The position numbers and the translations under genes were made by a program. A stretch of 64,000 nucleotides of DNA from UBA7672 sp965229115 (lineage in GTDB: Bacteria > Pseudomonadota > Alphaproteobacteria > Caulobacterales > Hyphomonadaceae): NCBI GenBank assembly GCA_965229115.1, contig CBDDIR010000003.1:2604001-2668000 (forward strand), written 5' to 3'. A model generated the notes under the pieces. The model ran no database searches, had not been told where the DNA came from, and saw only the letters and a list, made by a program, of their open reading frames with translations. Each line of letters opens with the position of its first letter. Position 1 is the stretch's first letter. Of the stretch, positions 8,918 to 18,800 are shown piece by piece.

Positions 8918-9561
8918 CACTTCTCTCCCAGGCGGGCGTTGGCGAACAGGAGGGCGGCTTCGCGGAAGATCTCGTCGCGCGGTATGCGGTCTTCCTCGTT
9001 CAGCATTTCGTCGATGGCGTAGCCGTACTCGACCGTCATGCGCAGACGCCGCCACAGCACCTTGCGATTCACATGCGGCAGAAGCGGCGCATAGACTTCC
9101 AGCATCGCATCCGTCACCTCCCGGTGGGATTCGACCCGGACGTGAGCGAGTTGCGGCACGGCGCGAAGAGCGCGTTCGATCCAGACACCGCCGGGTTCGC
9201 GGGCTGTCACATCGGCGGTAGCGCGCAGCAGGTCTTCGACGTGTTTACCCATTTCGGCGAGGCCGCCGGATTTGTGCTGCTCCAGCCAGGCAAACAGGAC
9301 GACGTTCTGGCGATCCATGAAGCGGCGGCCGAGTGCTTCGAGGACGGCGTATTTGTCCTTGTAGTAGCGATAGAGCGCGGCGGGAGAGACGCCTGCCCTC
9401 GCCGCGATCATGTTGGTTGAGATGCGCTCGATGCCGACTTCGCCGAGAAGTTCGCCGGCAATGTCGAGCAGCCGCTCGCGGGTTTGCAGCGCGCGTTCCT
9501 GCTTGGGCGCTGCGCGGGAGGCGGGCTTGGGCTTTGTTCTGGCGCGTTTGGTCGTGGTCAT
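8917..9561 (-). CDS. TetR/AcrR family transcriptional regulator within an operon
   Basis: A 214-residue TetR regulator. A Lys/Arg-rich N-terminal tail precedes the helix-turn-helix (ISTNMIAARAGVSPAALYRYYKDK, given here as a motif around residues 45-70). The C-terminal sensor domain has no assigned ligand. The ATG at 9561 overlaps the stop of the upstream MFS gene by 4 bp (ATGA), and its own stop overlaps the start of the flavoprotein gene. The regulator is therefore embedded between a transporter and the enzymes. This arrangement suggests it is co-transcribed and controls its own operon from the promoter upstream of 10727, in response to the transported compound or a product of it. Confidence 0.86.
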   Translation of the reverse strand: MTTTKRARTKPKPASRAAPKQERALQTRERLLDIAGELLGEVGIERISTNMIAARAGVSPAALYRYYKDKYAVLEALGRRFMDRQNVVLFAWLEQHKSGGLAEMGKHVEDLLRATADVTAREPGGVWIERALRAVPQLAHVRVESHREVTDAMLEVYAPLLPHVNRKVLWRRLRMTVEYGYAIDEMLNEEDRIPRDEIFREAALLFANARLGEK

Positions 9562-10727
9562 GGCATCACGGCCTTGCGCGCCTTGAACTGATGCAGGCCG
9601 ATTGCTAGGACGATGGCGATGACGAGACATGCGCCGCCGAATGTGATGGCGCCGCGCGAGTCTGCTTCCGTCACCAGAAGCGAGGCGAAGAAGGGGCCGA
9701 AGCTGCCGCCGAGCACCTGTGCGCCGCCGATGAGGACAGCGGCGCGACGTGTCGGGTCGGCCTCGATCACCATGGGCACGAGGAAAGGCAGCACGAATAT
9801 CCAGAGGAAGCCAAAGGCGCCTGACAGGATGAGGAAGGTCTGCGGGTCCGGCAGGTTGTAGAGCCCGATCAGCAGGCCGACATTGATCACCGCCGCGATG
9901 AGCGTCGTCCAGAGCCAGTTGATCCGCCCTGCCAGCAACGTAGCCGCCGTGCCGCCGGCAACCTGGCAGGCGAGCGAGATGGAGACGGCGGCGCCTGTAA
10001 TGCCCGGGTCATGGCCTGACTGACGCGACAGCGGTTCGGCATAGACCCAGACGCCGATGGTGAAAGCGGAATAGAGGAAGGCCGAGATCAGTGCGATCCA
10101 GCCCCGGATGCCAGGCAGCGAGCTGTTGCTTTCAGTCTTCGGCAGCGGCGCATATTCGCCGGGAACGGCCAACGCGACGACAGCCGTGACGATGCAGAGA
10201 CCACCGAGCGCGAACCATCCGCCGTCCGATCCGAAGCGCGGCACGATCATGGCGGACAGGAAGGTCGCCATGAAGAATTGGGCCAGCGTCTGCACGGTGA
10301 GATAGACGCCTGACCAACGCTCGGGCGTTGGCGTGCGGGCGATCAGGGCGATGGTGATCCACATCAGCACGCCGCTGGGCAGACCTGCGAGGCCGCGCAT
10401 CAGCGTGATGGTGTCGCCCGCAACGAAGGGTGTTGCGAAGTCGACGGCGGCGAGGATGAGCGAGGCGGCGATGCCGATAATCTTCAGCTGGGCAGGTTTC
10501 AGCGCGGCGCCCGCGATGAATGCTGCCAGGCCCATGGCGAGGAGTTCGGCGGTGGCGGCCTGCCCGAGCTGGTTGGAGGTCAGCCTGCCCTCGGTTGCCA
10601 GCGTGCCGAGCAGCAGCGGCTGAAGACCAGCGATCATGATGGCAGTCACGCCGAGGAACATGACGGCGGAGAACTGAACGCGGTTCGGTCGATCGCCGAT
10701 CCACACTCCGACAGGCGCATCCGTCAT
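9558..10727 (-). CDS. MFS transporter
   Basis: A 389-residue inner-membrane carrier with about 12 hydrophobic segments, the length normal for the major facilitator superfamily. The charged loop motif normally found between segments 2 and 3 is weak here (GAALKPAQLK). The C-terminal half contains GAAVSISLACQVAGGTAATL and GAFGFLWIFVLPFLVPM segments typical of drug/proton or sugar carriers. It is the first gene of the minus-strand operon and overlaps the TetR gene by 4 bp. Import of the substrate for the lactone oxidase and PLP enzyme, or export of a product, are both possible; the sequence does not decide. Confidence 0.83.
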   Translation of the reverse strand: MTDAPVGVWIGDRPNRVQFSAVMFLGVTAIMIAGLQPLLLGTLATEGRLTSNQLGQAATAELLAMGLAAFIAGAALKPAQLKIIGIAASLILAAVDFATPFVAGDTITLMRGLAGLPSGVLMWITIALIARTPTPERWSGVYLTVQTLAQFFMATFLSAMIVPRFGSDGGWFALGGLCIVTAVVALAVPGEYAPLPKTESNSSLPGIRGWIALISAFLYSAFTIGVWVYAEPLSRQSGHDPGITGAAVSISLACQVAGGTAATLLAGRINWLWTTLIAAVINVGLLIGLYNLPDPQTFLILSGAFGFLWIFVLPFLVPMVIEADPTRRAAVLIGGAQVLGGSFGPFFASLLVTEADSRGAITFGGACLVIAIVLAIGLHQFKARKAVMP

Positions 10728-10751
10728 TGCGACACCCCTATGACCCGCTGT

Positions 10752-10763
10752 TAACGAAAGTTA
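10752..10763. promoter_or_regulatory. Candidate TetR operator upstream of the MFS operon
   Basis: The dyad TAAC-GAAA-GTTA sits about 25 bp upstream of the MFS start codon, in the 170-bp divergent gap facing the small metal-related gene. Position and symmetry suit autoregulation by the TetR of this operon, but the dyad is short and only one copy was found. Confidence 0.3.
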
Positions 10764-10897
10764 GTCATCGCTCGCTTTCAAAAGCAAGGCGTCGCACGGG
10801 GATTTCGCGAGGCGCGCGGGGCTGCGTTAATCTGTCAGCCATGCCTCGCTGGAGAATTTTGGCGATCTGAAACCTTTTGTGGTGTAGGCTCGCCGCC

Positions 10898-11242
10898 ATG
10901 TTGCACCTTGTCGGAGCAAAGCTGAGACGTCTGGGGGCGCTTTTCGCGCTCATCCTGGCCGTTTTTGTCGCCGCTCCGATGGCGCAGGCAGAGTGCATTT
11001 GCGACGTGGAAGTCGCTGCTTCGGCGGCTAACACCACCGCAGCGACGGCTGACGATCAGGGCGCGGGGGATGCGAATTGCATCTGCCCTGCATGTCATTG
11101 CATCCATGCCGGCAGCGAAACGCCCTCTCCGTTCAAGGCGATTTCGCTCGCTGCATTTGCAGTCGAACAGGCTGCTCCGCTGAACGATGCGCGGTTGCTG
11201 CCGCTGCCCTCCAACACACCCGAACGCCCCCCGCGAGGCTGA
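10898..11242 (+). CDS. Small Cys/His-rich secreted protein preceding an RND metal pump
   Basis: A 114-residue protein. A signal peptide (LGALFALILAVFVAAPMAQA) is cleaved before a mature region starting ECICDVE. The mature part has a dense metal-ligand cluster, CICPACHCIHAG, at about residues 64-75, with three more ligands in the earlier CIC/CD segment. I do not recognise a named family. It lies 107 bp upstream of the CzcB-like adaptor on the same strand. A periplasmic metal-binding or sensing role for the pump is therefore a reasonable inference. The ATG at 10898 directly precedes the signal peptide; a TTG seven codons upstream is the alternative. Confidence 0.6.
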   Translation: MLHLVGAKLRRLGALFALILAVFVAAPMAQAECICDVEVAASAANTTAATADDQGAGDANCICPACHCIHAGSETPSPFKAISLAAFAVEQAAPLNDARLLPLPSNTPERPPRG

Positions 11243-11349
11243 TCGCGTGACGGGCGCCTTGCGCTTGTCGACGCCATGATCGTGCCAATCGCACCTGCGC
11301 CCTGACCGGCGCGGGTCTCGCGTCCACACATCGTTCGAGACCAACGACA

Positions 11350-12513
11350 ATGACCAATTATCGCAACCTTGCGCTTGGCGGCGCAGCGATTGCCGTGCTT
11401 GCAGCCGGCGCAGGATTCTTCGTAGCGCGCAGTCTGTCGCCGCCCCCTGCAGAGACTGCGGAAGCCGAACATGCCGATGAAGATGAGCATGGCGATGAAC
11501 ATGGCGAGGAGGCCGCTGGCTTCATTCCGCTGAAGGTTGCGGAGGCGCAGCTCGCGGGGGTGAACCTCGCGCAGGTGGAGCGTGGCGGCGGGTCTGACCT
11601 GCTCTTGCCCGGCCGGGTGGCTGTGGCGACGAACGCCAGCAGCATTATCGGCGCGCCGATGAATGGCGTGATCGTGACCATGGCGGTCACGCCGGGAAGC
11701 AGCGTTTCCAAAGGCTCTCCGATTGCGACAATGCGCAGCCCCGAAGCTGCGGCTGTGCGCGCTGCGCTGGATTCGGCGCGTGTGGCGAAGGCCAATGCGG
11801 ATACGGCTTATGAACGCGGGCAGCGTCTATTCGAAGCCGATGTTCTGCCGCGGCAGGACTGGGAGAACATCCAGACAGCCACCGAAACGGCGCGGGCGCA
11901 GTTGCGCGAAGCGGAAGGCAAGTTCGTGGCGCTGGGCTCCCCCACTGCCGACGGGGTCGCGACCATTCGCAGCCCGATCAAGGGCGTGGTGACAGACGTG
12001 GCCGTGGCGCCGGGATCGGCGCTGGTCGATGGGCCGGTGATCGCGCGCGTGTCTGACACGTCCCAGGCGGAGCTGGTATTCGACGCGCCGCCGGAGAGCC
12101 TGGGGCTGATCGCGATCGGCACGAAGCTGGAGGCGCGCTGGACGGGCGGGCAATCCATCGAGGGTGTGGTGACGGGCGTGGCGCCGGGCCAGTCCGGCAT
12201 GACCGCGAGCGTGCGGGCGAAGCCGGTGGGCGCAACGCCCTCACCGGGGACTGTGATCTCGGCGCGGCTGGTTGGCGGCGGCGGCGATCAGCTGACCGTG
12301 CCGAGCGATGCAGTGCAGACGGTTGATGGCGCGCCATCGGTATTCGTGGTCGAGGCGGAGGGTTTCCGCGCCCGCCATATCGTACCGGGACGCACGGCCA
12401 ATGGCCGAACCGAAATCGTCAGCGGCCTGAAAGGCGATGAACAGATCGCCGGCACGGGCGCATTCCTGCTCAAGGCGGAACTCGCCAAGGGCAGCGTCGA
12501 GCACGAGCACTGA
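11350..12513 (+). CDS. RND efflux periplasmic adaptor subunit, CzcB-like
   Basis: A 387-residue membrane-fusion protein linking an RND pump to an outer-membrane channel. An N-terminal signal/anchor helix (residues 7-28) is followed by a metal-ligand-rich segment, HADEDEHGDEHGEE, and the protein ends in VEHEH; both features are typical of CzcB-type adaptors for divalent cations. The lipoyl-like (GVIVTMAVTPGSSVSKGSPI) and beta-barrel regions are intact, flanking an alpha-hairpin at about residues 130-185. It lies 2 bp upstream of the pump gene and is surely co-transcribed with it. No outer-membrane factor (CzcC) gene is present in the window, so the channel must be encoded elsewhere. Confidence 0.88.
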   Translation: MTNYRNLALGGAAIAVLAAGAGFFVARSLSPPPAETAEAEHADEDEHGDEHGEEAAGFIPLKVAEAQLAGVNLAQVERGGGSDLLLPGRVAVATNASSIIGAPMNGVIVTMAVTPGSSVSKGSPIATMRSPEAAAVRAALDSARVAKANADTAYERGQRLFEADVLPRQDWENIQTATETARAQLREAEGKFVALGSPTADGVATIRSPIKGVVTDVAVAPGSALVDGPVIARVSDTSQAELVFDAPPESLGLIAIGTKLEARWTGGQSIEGVVTGVAPGQSGMTASVRAKPVGATPSPGTVISARLVGGGGDQLTVPSDAVQTVDGAPSVFVVEAEGFRARHIVPGRTANGRTEIVSGLKGDEQIAGTGAFLLKAELAKGSVEHEH

Positions 12514-12515
12514 TC

Positions 12516-15500
12516 ATGTTGAAACGCATCATCGACTTTTCCGTGCGCGGCCGCTGGCTGATCGCGCTCATCACACTGGTTTTCGCAGCCTTCGGCGTGA
12601 ACGAACTCCTGCACCTGCGCATCGACGCCGTGCCGGACATCACCAACCGGCAGGTTCAGATCAATACGGTTGCGCCGGCGCTTGGGCCTGAAGAGGTCGA
12701 GCGGCAGGTGACCTTCCCGCTGGAGACGGCGCTGGCGGGCCTGCCGGGACTGACCGAAACGCGCTCGATCTCGCGGCATGGCTTCTCGCAGATCACGGCA
12801 GTGTTCACGGATTCCACCGACATCTACTTCGCTCGGAACATCGTGAACGAGCGGCTGCAGTCGGCGAAGCAGGAACTGCCTGCGGGGCTGTCGCCAACCA
12901 CCGGACCTGTCGTGACGGGACTGGGCGAGGTTTACATCTGGACCGTCGAGTTCTCGCCGGAGATGGCGAAGCAAGGCGCGGCCTATGTAACGCCTGAGGG
13001 CGAAACGCTGTCGAACGATCTGCAGAAGGCGACCTATCTGCGCACGGTGCAGGACTGGATCATCGCGCCGCAGCTCCGCACCGTCAAAGGCGTGGCAGGC
13101 GTTGATGTGCTCGGCGGCTATGTGAAGGAGTATGCGGTTCACCCCGACCCGACCAAGCTGGCGGCCTATGGCGTTGGTCTGGTGCAGCTGGTTGAAGCGC
13201 TGGAACATGCCAATCGGATTGCTGGCGCAGGTTATGTCAGCCGTGCGGGCGAGGCCTATGTCGTGCGTGCGGATGCGCGGCTGCGGAGCCTTGAGGAGCT
13301 GGCGCAGACACCGGTGCTCAACGAGGGCGGGCTGGTCGTTCGCGTCTCGGATCTCGCAACGGTCGAGGCCGGGCGGGCGCCGCGTCTTGGGTCTGCGAGC
13401 GCAAACGGCCGCGAAGTCGTGGTTGGCACAGCCTTGATGCTTCAGGGTGAGAACAGCCGTGAGGTGGCGCATCGCGTCGGCGAGCGGCTGAAGGAAATCC
13501 AGGCGAGCCTGCCGAAGGATGTCGTGGCGCGGCCGGCGCTGGATCGTACCAAGCTGGTGGAAGCAACCATTGGCACGGTGGAGCACAACCTGCTGCTCGG
13601 CGCGCTTCTGGTCATCGTGGTGTTGTTCCTGACGTTGGGCAATGTGCGCGCGGCGATCATTGCAGCGACGATCATCCCCCTGTCCTTCCTGTTTGCCGCT
13701 TCTGCGATGAACAGGTTCGGCATCAGCGCCAACCTGATGAGCCTCGGCGCGCTCGACTTCGGCCTGATCGTCGATGGCGCCATCGTTGTCATCGAGAACA
13801 CGTTGCGGCGCATGGCGTTGCGACGTGAAGAGCTGGCGCGCGACCTGAACGCCGGTGAACGTTTGGGTGTCGCGGCTGCGGCGGCCAGGGAGATGGCGCC
13901 GCCGGCGGCTTTCGGTCAGGCGATCATCCTGCTGGTCTATGCGCCGCTACTGGCGTTCGAAGGCGTCGAGGGCAAGATGTTCTCGCCGCTCGCCGCTACG
14001 GTCATGTTTGCACTGGGTGGGGCGTTCATCCTCTCCTTCACATTTGTGCCGGCCATGACTGCGCTGTTCCTGAAGCCGTCAAAGGCGCATCACGAAACGC
14101 GCATCGAAAAGGCGGCGCGCTCGATATTCGAGCCGCTGCTGCGCTGGAGCGTGAAACGCCCCATCGCGATCATCACGGGCGCCATCGCCGCATTCGTGCT
14201 GGGGCTGTTGAGCTTCTTCACGCTTGGTCGCGAGTTCATTCCAACTCTGGATGAAGGCGATCTGCTGGTGCAGGCGCTGCGCGTGCCTTCTACGTCTCTT
14301 GAGCAAAGCCAAGAGATGCAGTTCCGTGTCGAGAATACGCTGAAGGCTATGCCGGAAGTGGACCTCGTCTTCACGCGCACAGGCACGGCGGAGATCGCGT
14401 CGGACCCGATGCCGCCGAACATCTCGGATACGTTCGTGATGCTGAAGCCGCGCGAGACATGGCCTGACCCGCGTCTGCCTAAGGCAGAGCTCGTCAGCCG
14501 CATGGAAACCGAACTCGGGAAATTGCTGGGCAACAGCTATGAGTTCACGCAGCCGATCCAGATGCGGTTCAATGAGCTGATCGCTGGCATCCGCTCCGAC
14601 GTGGCGGTGAAGATCTATGGTGACGACTTCGACACCATGGGCGCAACCGCTGCGAAGGTGGCCAGCATTCTCCAGTCCATTCCCGGGGCGGCGGATGTTC
14701 GCGTCGAGCAGGTCACCGGGCAGCCGACGATCACTGCGATCGTCGACCGCACGGCGGCGGCGGCGCAAGGCGTTCACGCGAGTGACGCGGCTGATGCGCT
14801 TGCCATCGGCTTGGGCGGTCGCGAGGCCGGGATCGTTCTGGAAGGCGATCGTCGTTTCGACGTGGTCGTCCGACTGGACGATGCCGTGCGAAACGATCCG
14901 GCGACCATGCAGCAGCTGCCTGTCATGCGTGAGACGGTCGAAGCCGGGGGACGAACCGTGCCCCTATCCGCCGTCGCGCGCTTTGAGACGGCAGAAGGCC
15001 CGAGCCAGATCAGCCGCGAAGGCGGCAAGCGACGCATCGTGGTGCAGGCCAACGTTCGCGGTCGCGATCTCGGTAGCTTCGTCAGCGACGCGCAAGCCAA
15101 GGTGAACGCGCAGGTGCAGCCTCCGGTCGGCGGCTGGATGGATTGGGGCGGACAGTTCGAAAACCTCGAACGCGCAAGCGCGAGGCTGGCCGTCATCTTG
15201 CCGATCGTCCTGCTGTTGATCGGCGTGCTGCTCTACATGGCGCTCGGCTCTGCATTGGAGGCGGCGCTGGTGTTTGCGGTGGTGCCGTTGGCGCTGGTGG
15301 GAGCCGTGCTGGCGTTGCTGCTGCGCGGAATGCCGTTCTCGATCTCGGCGGCGGTCGGCTTCATCGCAGTTTCGGGCGTCGCGACGCTCAACGGCCTCGT
15401 GCTGATGCAGGCGGTGCGGCAGAGACTGGATGCGGGCGCCTCGCCACGCGATGCGGCCGTCGAGGGAGCGGTCAGCCGCCTCCGCGCCGTGCTGACCACG

Positions 15501-15722
15501 GCGCTGGTGGCGATCCTCGGCTTCATTCCGATGGCCATCGCCACCGGGGCGGGCGCAGAGGTGCAAAAGCCGCTCGCGACCGTCGTCATCGGGGGTCTGG
15601 TGACCGCAACCTTGCTCACTCTGGTCGTCCTGCCGACGCTGGCGGCGCGCTTCAGGGCCAGGCGCAAGGAGGCCATCGTGCCTGTCGATGCCACTCCCGC
15701 CGGAACGCCATCCGGCAATTAG
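12516..15722 (+). CDS. HME-RND heavy-metal efflux pump, CzcA-like
   Basis: A 1,068-residue inner-membrane proton/metal antiporter of the heavy-metal RND group. Transmembrane helix 4 carries DFGLIVDGAIVVIEN (residues 414-428), the version associated with Co/Zn/Cd/Ni pumps rather than the Cu/Ag (CusA) version. Other marks are the N-terminal DAVPDITNRQVQINT segment, the FIPTLDEGDLLVQ loop and the duplicated 12-helix layout. Length and features are complete. It follows the adaptor gene by 2 bp. Regulation is unclear: no CzcR/CzcS or metal-responsive repressor gene is adjacent. Metal specificity beyond divalent cations is inference. Confidence 0.92.
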   Translation: MLKRIIDFSVRGRWLIALITLVFAAFGVNELLHLRIDAVPDITNRQVQINTVAPALGPEEVERQVTFPLETALAGLPGLTETRSISRHGFSQITAVFTDSTDIYFARNIVNERLQSAKQELPAGLSPTTGPVVTGLGEVYIWTVEFSPEMAKQGAAYVTPEGETLSNDLQKATYLRTVQDWIIAPQLRTVKGVAGVDVLGGYVKEYAVHPDPTKLAAYGVGLVQLVEALEHANRIAGAGYVSRAGEAYVVRADARLRSLEELAQTPVLNEGGLVVRVSDLATVEAGRAPRLGSASANGREVVVGTALMLQGENSREVAHRVGERLKEIQASLPKDVVARPALDRTKLVEATIGTVEHNLLLGALLVIVVLFLTLGNVRAAIIAATIIPLSFLFAASAMNRFGISANLMSLGALDFGLIVDGAIVVIENTLRRMALRREELARDLNAGERLGVAAAAAREMAPPAAFGQAIILLVYAPLLAFEGVEGKMFSPLAATVMFALGGAFILSFTFVPAMTALFLKPSKAHHETRIEKAARSIFEPLLRWSVKRPIAIITGAIAAFVLGLLSFFTLGREFIPTLDEGDLLVQALRVPSTSLEQSQEMQFRVENTLKAMPEVDLVFTRTGTAEIASDPMPPNISDTFVMLKPRETWPDPRLPKAELVSRMETELGKLLGNSYEFTQPIQMRFNELIAGIRSDVAVKIYGDDFDTMGATAAKVASILQSIPGAADVRVEQVTGQPTITAIVDRTAAAAQGVHASDAADALAIGLGGREAGIVLEGDRRFDVVVRLDDAVRNDPATMQQLPVMRETVEAGGRTVPLSAVARFETAEGPSQISREGGKRRIVVQANVRGRDLGSFVSDAQAKVNAQVQPPVGGWMDWGGQFENLERASARLAVILPIVLLLIGVLLYMALGSALEAALVFAVVPLALVGAVLALLLRGMPFSISAAVGFIAVSGVATLNGLVLMQAVRQRLDAGASPRDAAVEGAVSRLRAVLTTALVAILGFIPMAIATGAGAEVQKPLATVVIGGLVTATLLTLVVLPTLAARFRARRKEAIVPVDATPAGTPSGN

Positions 15723-15748
15723 ACCCGACTGGTGGGCAGATAATGCCG

Positions 15749-15772
15749 GGCCGGGCTCGCAAGAGCCCGGCC
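15749..15772 (+). terminator. Intrinsic terminator after the metal pump operon
   Basis: Perfect 10-bp GC-rich stem (15749-15758 with 15763-15772) closed by a GCAA tetraloop, 26 bp after the pump stop codon. The following bases are only moderately T-rich. It separates the pump operon from the octapeptide-repeat gene. Confidence 0.65.
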
Positions 15773-15899
15773 TAGTGCATTGTATTTGCAGCATTTGCCT
15801 TGGTTAATTTCTTGGCCCGGGTCTTGCGAGGTCTCGCGCGCAACGCGCGTGTGCGCGGTGTCAGTCAAACGGCCGTAGGGCCGCGAGAGGGGCTAGACC

Positions 15900-18800
15900 G
15901 TGGTTTCCTTCATCACGAGCTACAACTTGGCGCAGATCGCGTCGATGTCGCGTGAGACGATCGAGTCGCTGACGCGAACCGATCTCGCAGCGCTGACGAC
16001 GACGCAGGCGACCGCCCTCACCACGTCGCAGATGACTGCGTTCAGCGGCACGCAGATTTCCCAGCTTTCGACCCGTCAGGTCAGCTCGCTCTCTCGCGCC
16101 CAGATCCAGGCGCTGCTGCCCAGCCAGATGTCGTTCACGACCGCGCAGCTGTTCGCCTTGTCGTCGGCGCAGGTTTCCTCGCTCGACCCAGAAGATCTCG
16201 CCGTCCTGTCGACCACGCAGATCCGCGCGCTTGAGGCGAGCGACTTTGGCGCGCTGTCGACGACGCAGCTGGCCGCGCTGAGCACGACGCAGATCGCCGC
16301 CATGACACAGGCGCAGATCAAGGGCTTCACGACCGGCGCGATCAGCGCGCTGTCGACGGAACAGCTGGCAGCCTTCGCACCGACCCAGATCGCCAGCCTG
16401 GTGGCGGCGCAGGTGAAGGCGTTGACGCAGACGCAGATCTCGCAACTGACCGCGACGCAGACCGGCGCGCTTGGTCAGACGCAGATCGCCGCCATGAACG
16501 CCTGGCAGGTGCAGGGCTTCACGACCGAACAGCTCAGCGGCTTCTCGACGGCGCAGATCGTTGGCCTCTCCTCAACCGCGATCAATGGCTTTGCGACAAC
16601 GCAATGGGAAGCGCTGTCGATCACGCAATTCACGGCGCTGAACGCGACGCAGGTGAAGGGCTTCACGTCGACCCAGATCCAGTCGCTCGACGCCACGCGC
16701 ATGGCGGCGCTGCTGCCCGCAGAAGTCGCGGCGCTGACGAATACGCAGTTCTCCAGCCTGACGACGACGCAGCTGGGCCTGATCGCGCCGACCCAGATGA
16801 AAGCAGTGACGGCGGGACAACTGGCCGCGCTGTCGACCGAGCAGGTTGCCTCGCTGAGCACCACGCAGTTCGCCGCGCTGACCGCCAGCCAGATCGGCGG
16901 CTTCAACACGACGCAGCTTGGTTCTCTCACGAATGACCAGATCGGCTCGATCGTCGCCACGCAGATCACAGGCCTCACCGCAACGCAGGTGCGCCAGCTT
17001 TCGGAGACGCAGCTCCAGGCGCTGACCACCAGCCAGGTCGCCGTTCTCGGCGCCGAGGAACTGGGAGCGCTGAACTCCACGCAAGCCGCCGCCCTGACGA
17101 CGACGCAGCTTGGGATGCTGTCGACCACGCAGATGAAGCTGCTGAGCTCATCAAGCATCAACGGCTTCACGGTCACGCAACTCCAGTCGCTGCAATCGAC
17201 GCAGATCAGTGCGCTGTCGTCCGCGCAGATCCAGGGGCTGGGCCTTACGCAGATTGCATCATTCTCCACGACGCAATGGTCGGCCTTCACGGCGACCGCC
17301 CTTGGCGCTCTCACGTCGACCCAGCTTGCCTCGATCGGGACGGAACAACTGGCGGCGCTGACAACGGCACAGATCAAGGGCATCGGCATTGGCGGCCTGT
17401 CGAGCGACCAGTTCGCCGCGCTCTCGAACGACCAGCTTGCCGCGCTCACCGCCACGCAGATCCGCGCCATTCCCGTTTCCGAAATCGAAGGTCTGACGAC
17501 CACGCAGATCGGCTTGCTGCGTACGACGCAGATGTCGGTCATGACGACGACGCAGATCAATGCGCTGAGCGAGCGACAGATCGCCGCCCTGTCGTCGACC
17601 CAGCTTGGCTCGCTGCTGACGACGCAGTTGAGCGCCCTGTCAGGCACGGCGATGGCCGCGCTGAACAGCTCGCAGCTCGCCGGCTTCTCCACCACACAGA
17701 TGACTGCGCTGAATGCCACGCAGGTCAGCGCGATGGGCGCCGAACAGTTCGCGAGCCTGACGACCACCCAATTGCGCTCGCTGTCGGGAACGAGCTTCAC
17801 ATCTCTCTCCGGCGACCAGATCGCTGCGATCACAACAACGCAACTGGCATCCTTCACCACCGTCCAGCTGCGCGCCCTGAGCGCGGACCAGATTACGGCG
17901 ATGACGGACACGCAGATCGCCACCCTGTCCGCCACGCAGATGGCCGGCTTGAGCGCTGCCGGTATTTCCGGCCTCGAAGCCCGCGACATCACGCACTTCA
18001 CCAGCAGCCAGCTCGCGGCGCTGACGGCAACACAGATCGGCAGCTTCGGCGAAACGCAGCTCGCGGCGCTGTCTGAAACGCAGATCGCGACGCTTACAAC
18101 CACACAGGTCAAAGGCTTCACGGCCAGCGAGATCGGACTGCTGGCGACAACTCAGATGGCTGCGTTAACGGCCACGCAAGTGGCCGCGATGACGGGCGCG
18201 CAGTTCAGCGGCTTTACGTTGGACCAACTCTCCAACCTCTCATCGACGCAGATGGCGGCGCTCACCTCGACGGCGGTCAGCGGCTTTACGGCCCAGCAAG
18301 TCGGCGCATTCGGATCGGACGCGCTGGCGGGTTTGACAACGACCCAGATCAAGGGCCTCACCGCAACCGGCATCAGCGGCCTGTCGGCTGAACAGGTTGC
18401 GGACCTTGCAACGACGCAGCTCGCCGCCCTGAGCGGCGTGCAGCTCCGCGGTTTCGGCGCTGACGCACTGGCGGCGCTGACCACCGAACAGATCGCGACG
18501 CTCAACGCCACGCAGATCGGCTCGTTCTCCGTCACAGCGATGGAGGGGCTGAGTGCAGAGAATATTGCGACGCTGACGCGCACGCAGATCGGCGGCCTCG
18601 CCTTCACGCAGCTTGCCGCACTCAACGAAGTACAGATCGGCGCCATGTCGGGCACCCAGCTGTCAAACCTGAATTCCACGCAGCTGCGTTCCTTGAACGG
18701 CACGAGCATAGCTGCGCTGACGATGACGCAGATCGCGGGCCTTTCCACGACCCAGATTTCCTCGCTGGCATCGACCCAGACGGCCAGCCTCACCGGCTCG

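Noticed and set aside
16475..18121. Minus-strand open frame of 548 codons inside the octapeptide-repeat gene
   Set aside because: It arises from the 24-bp periodicity on the opposite strand, with Cys/Val/Ser-rich repeats, and has no independent support.
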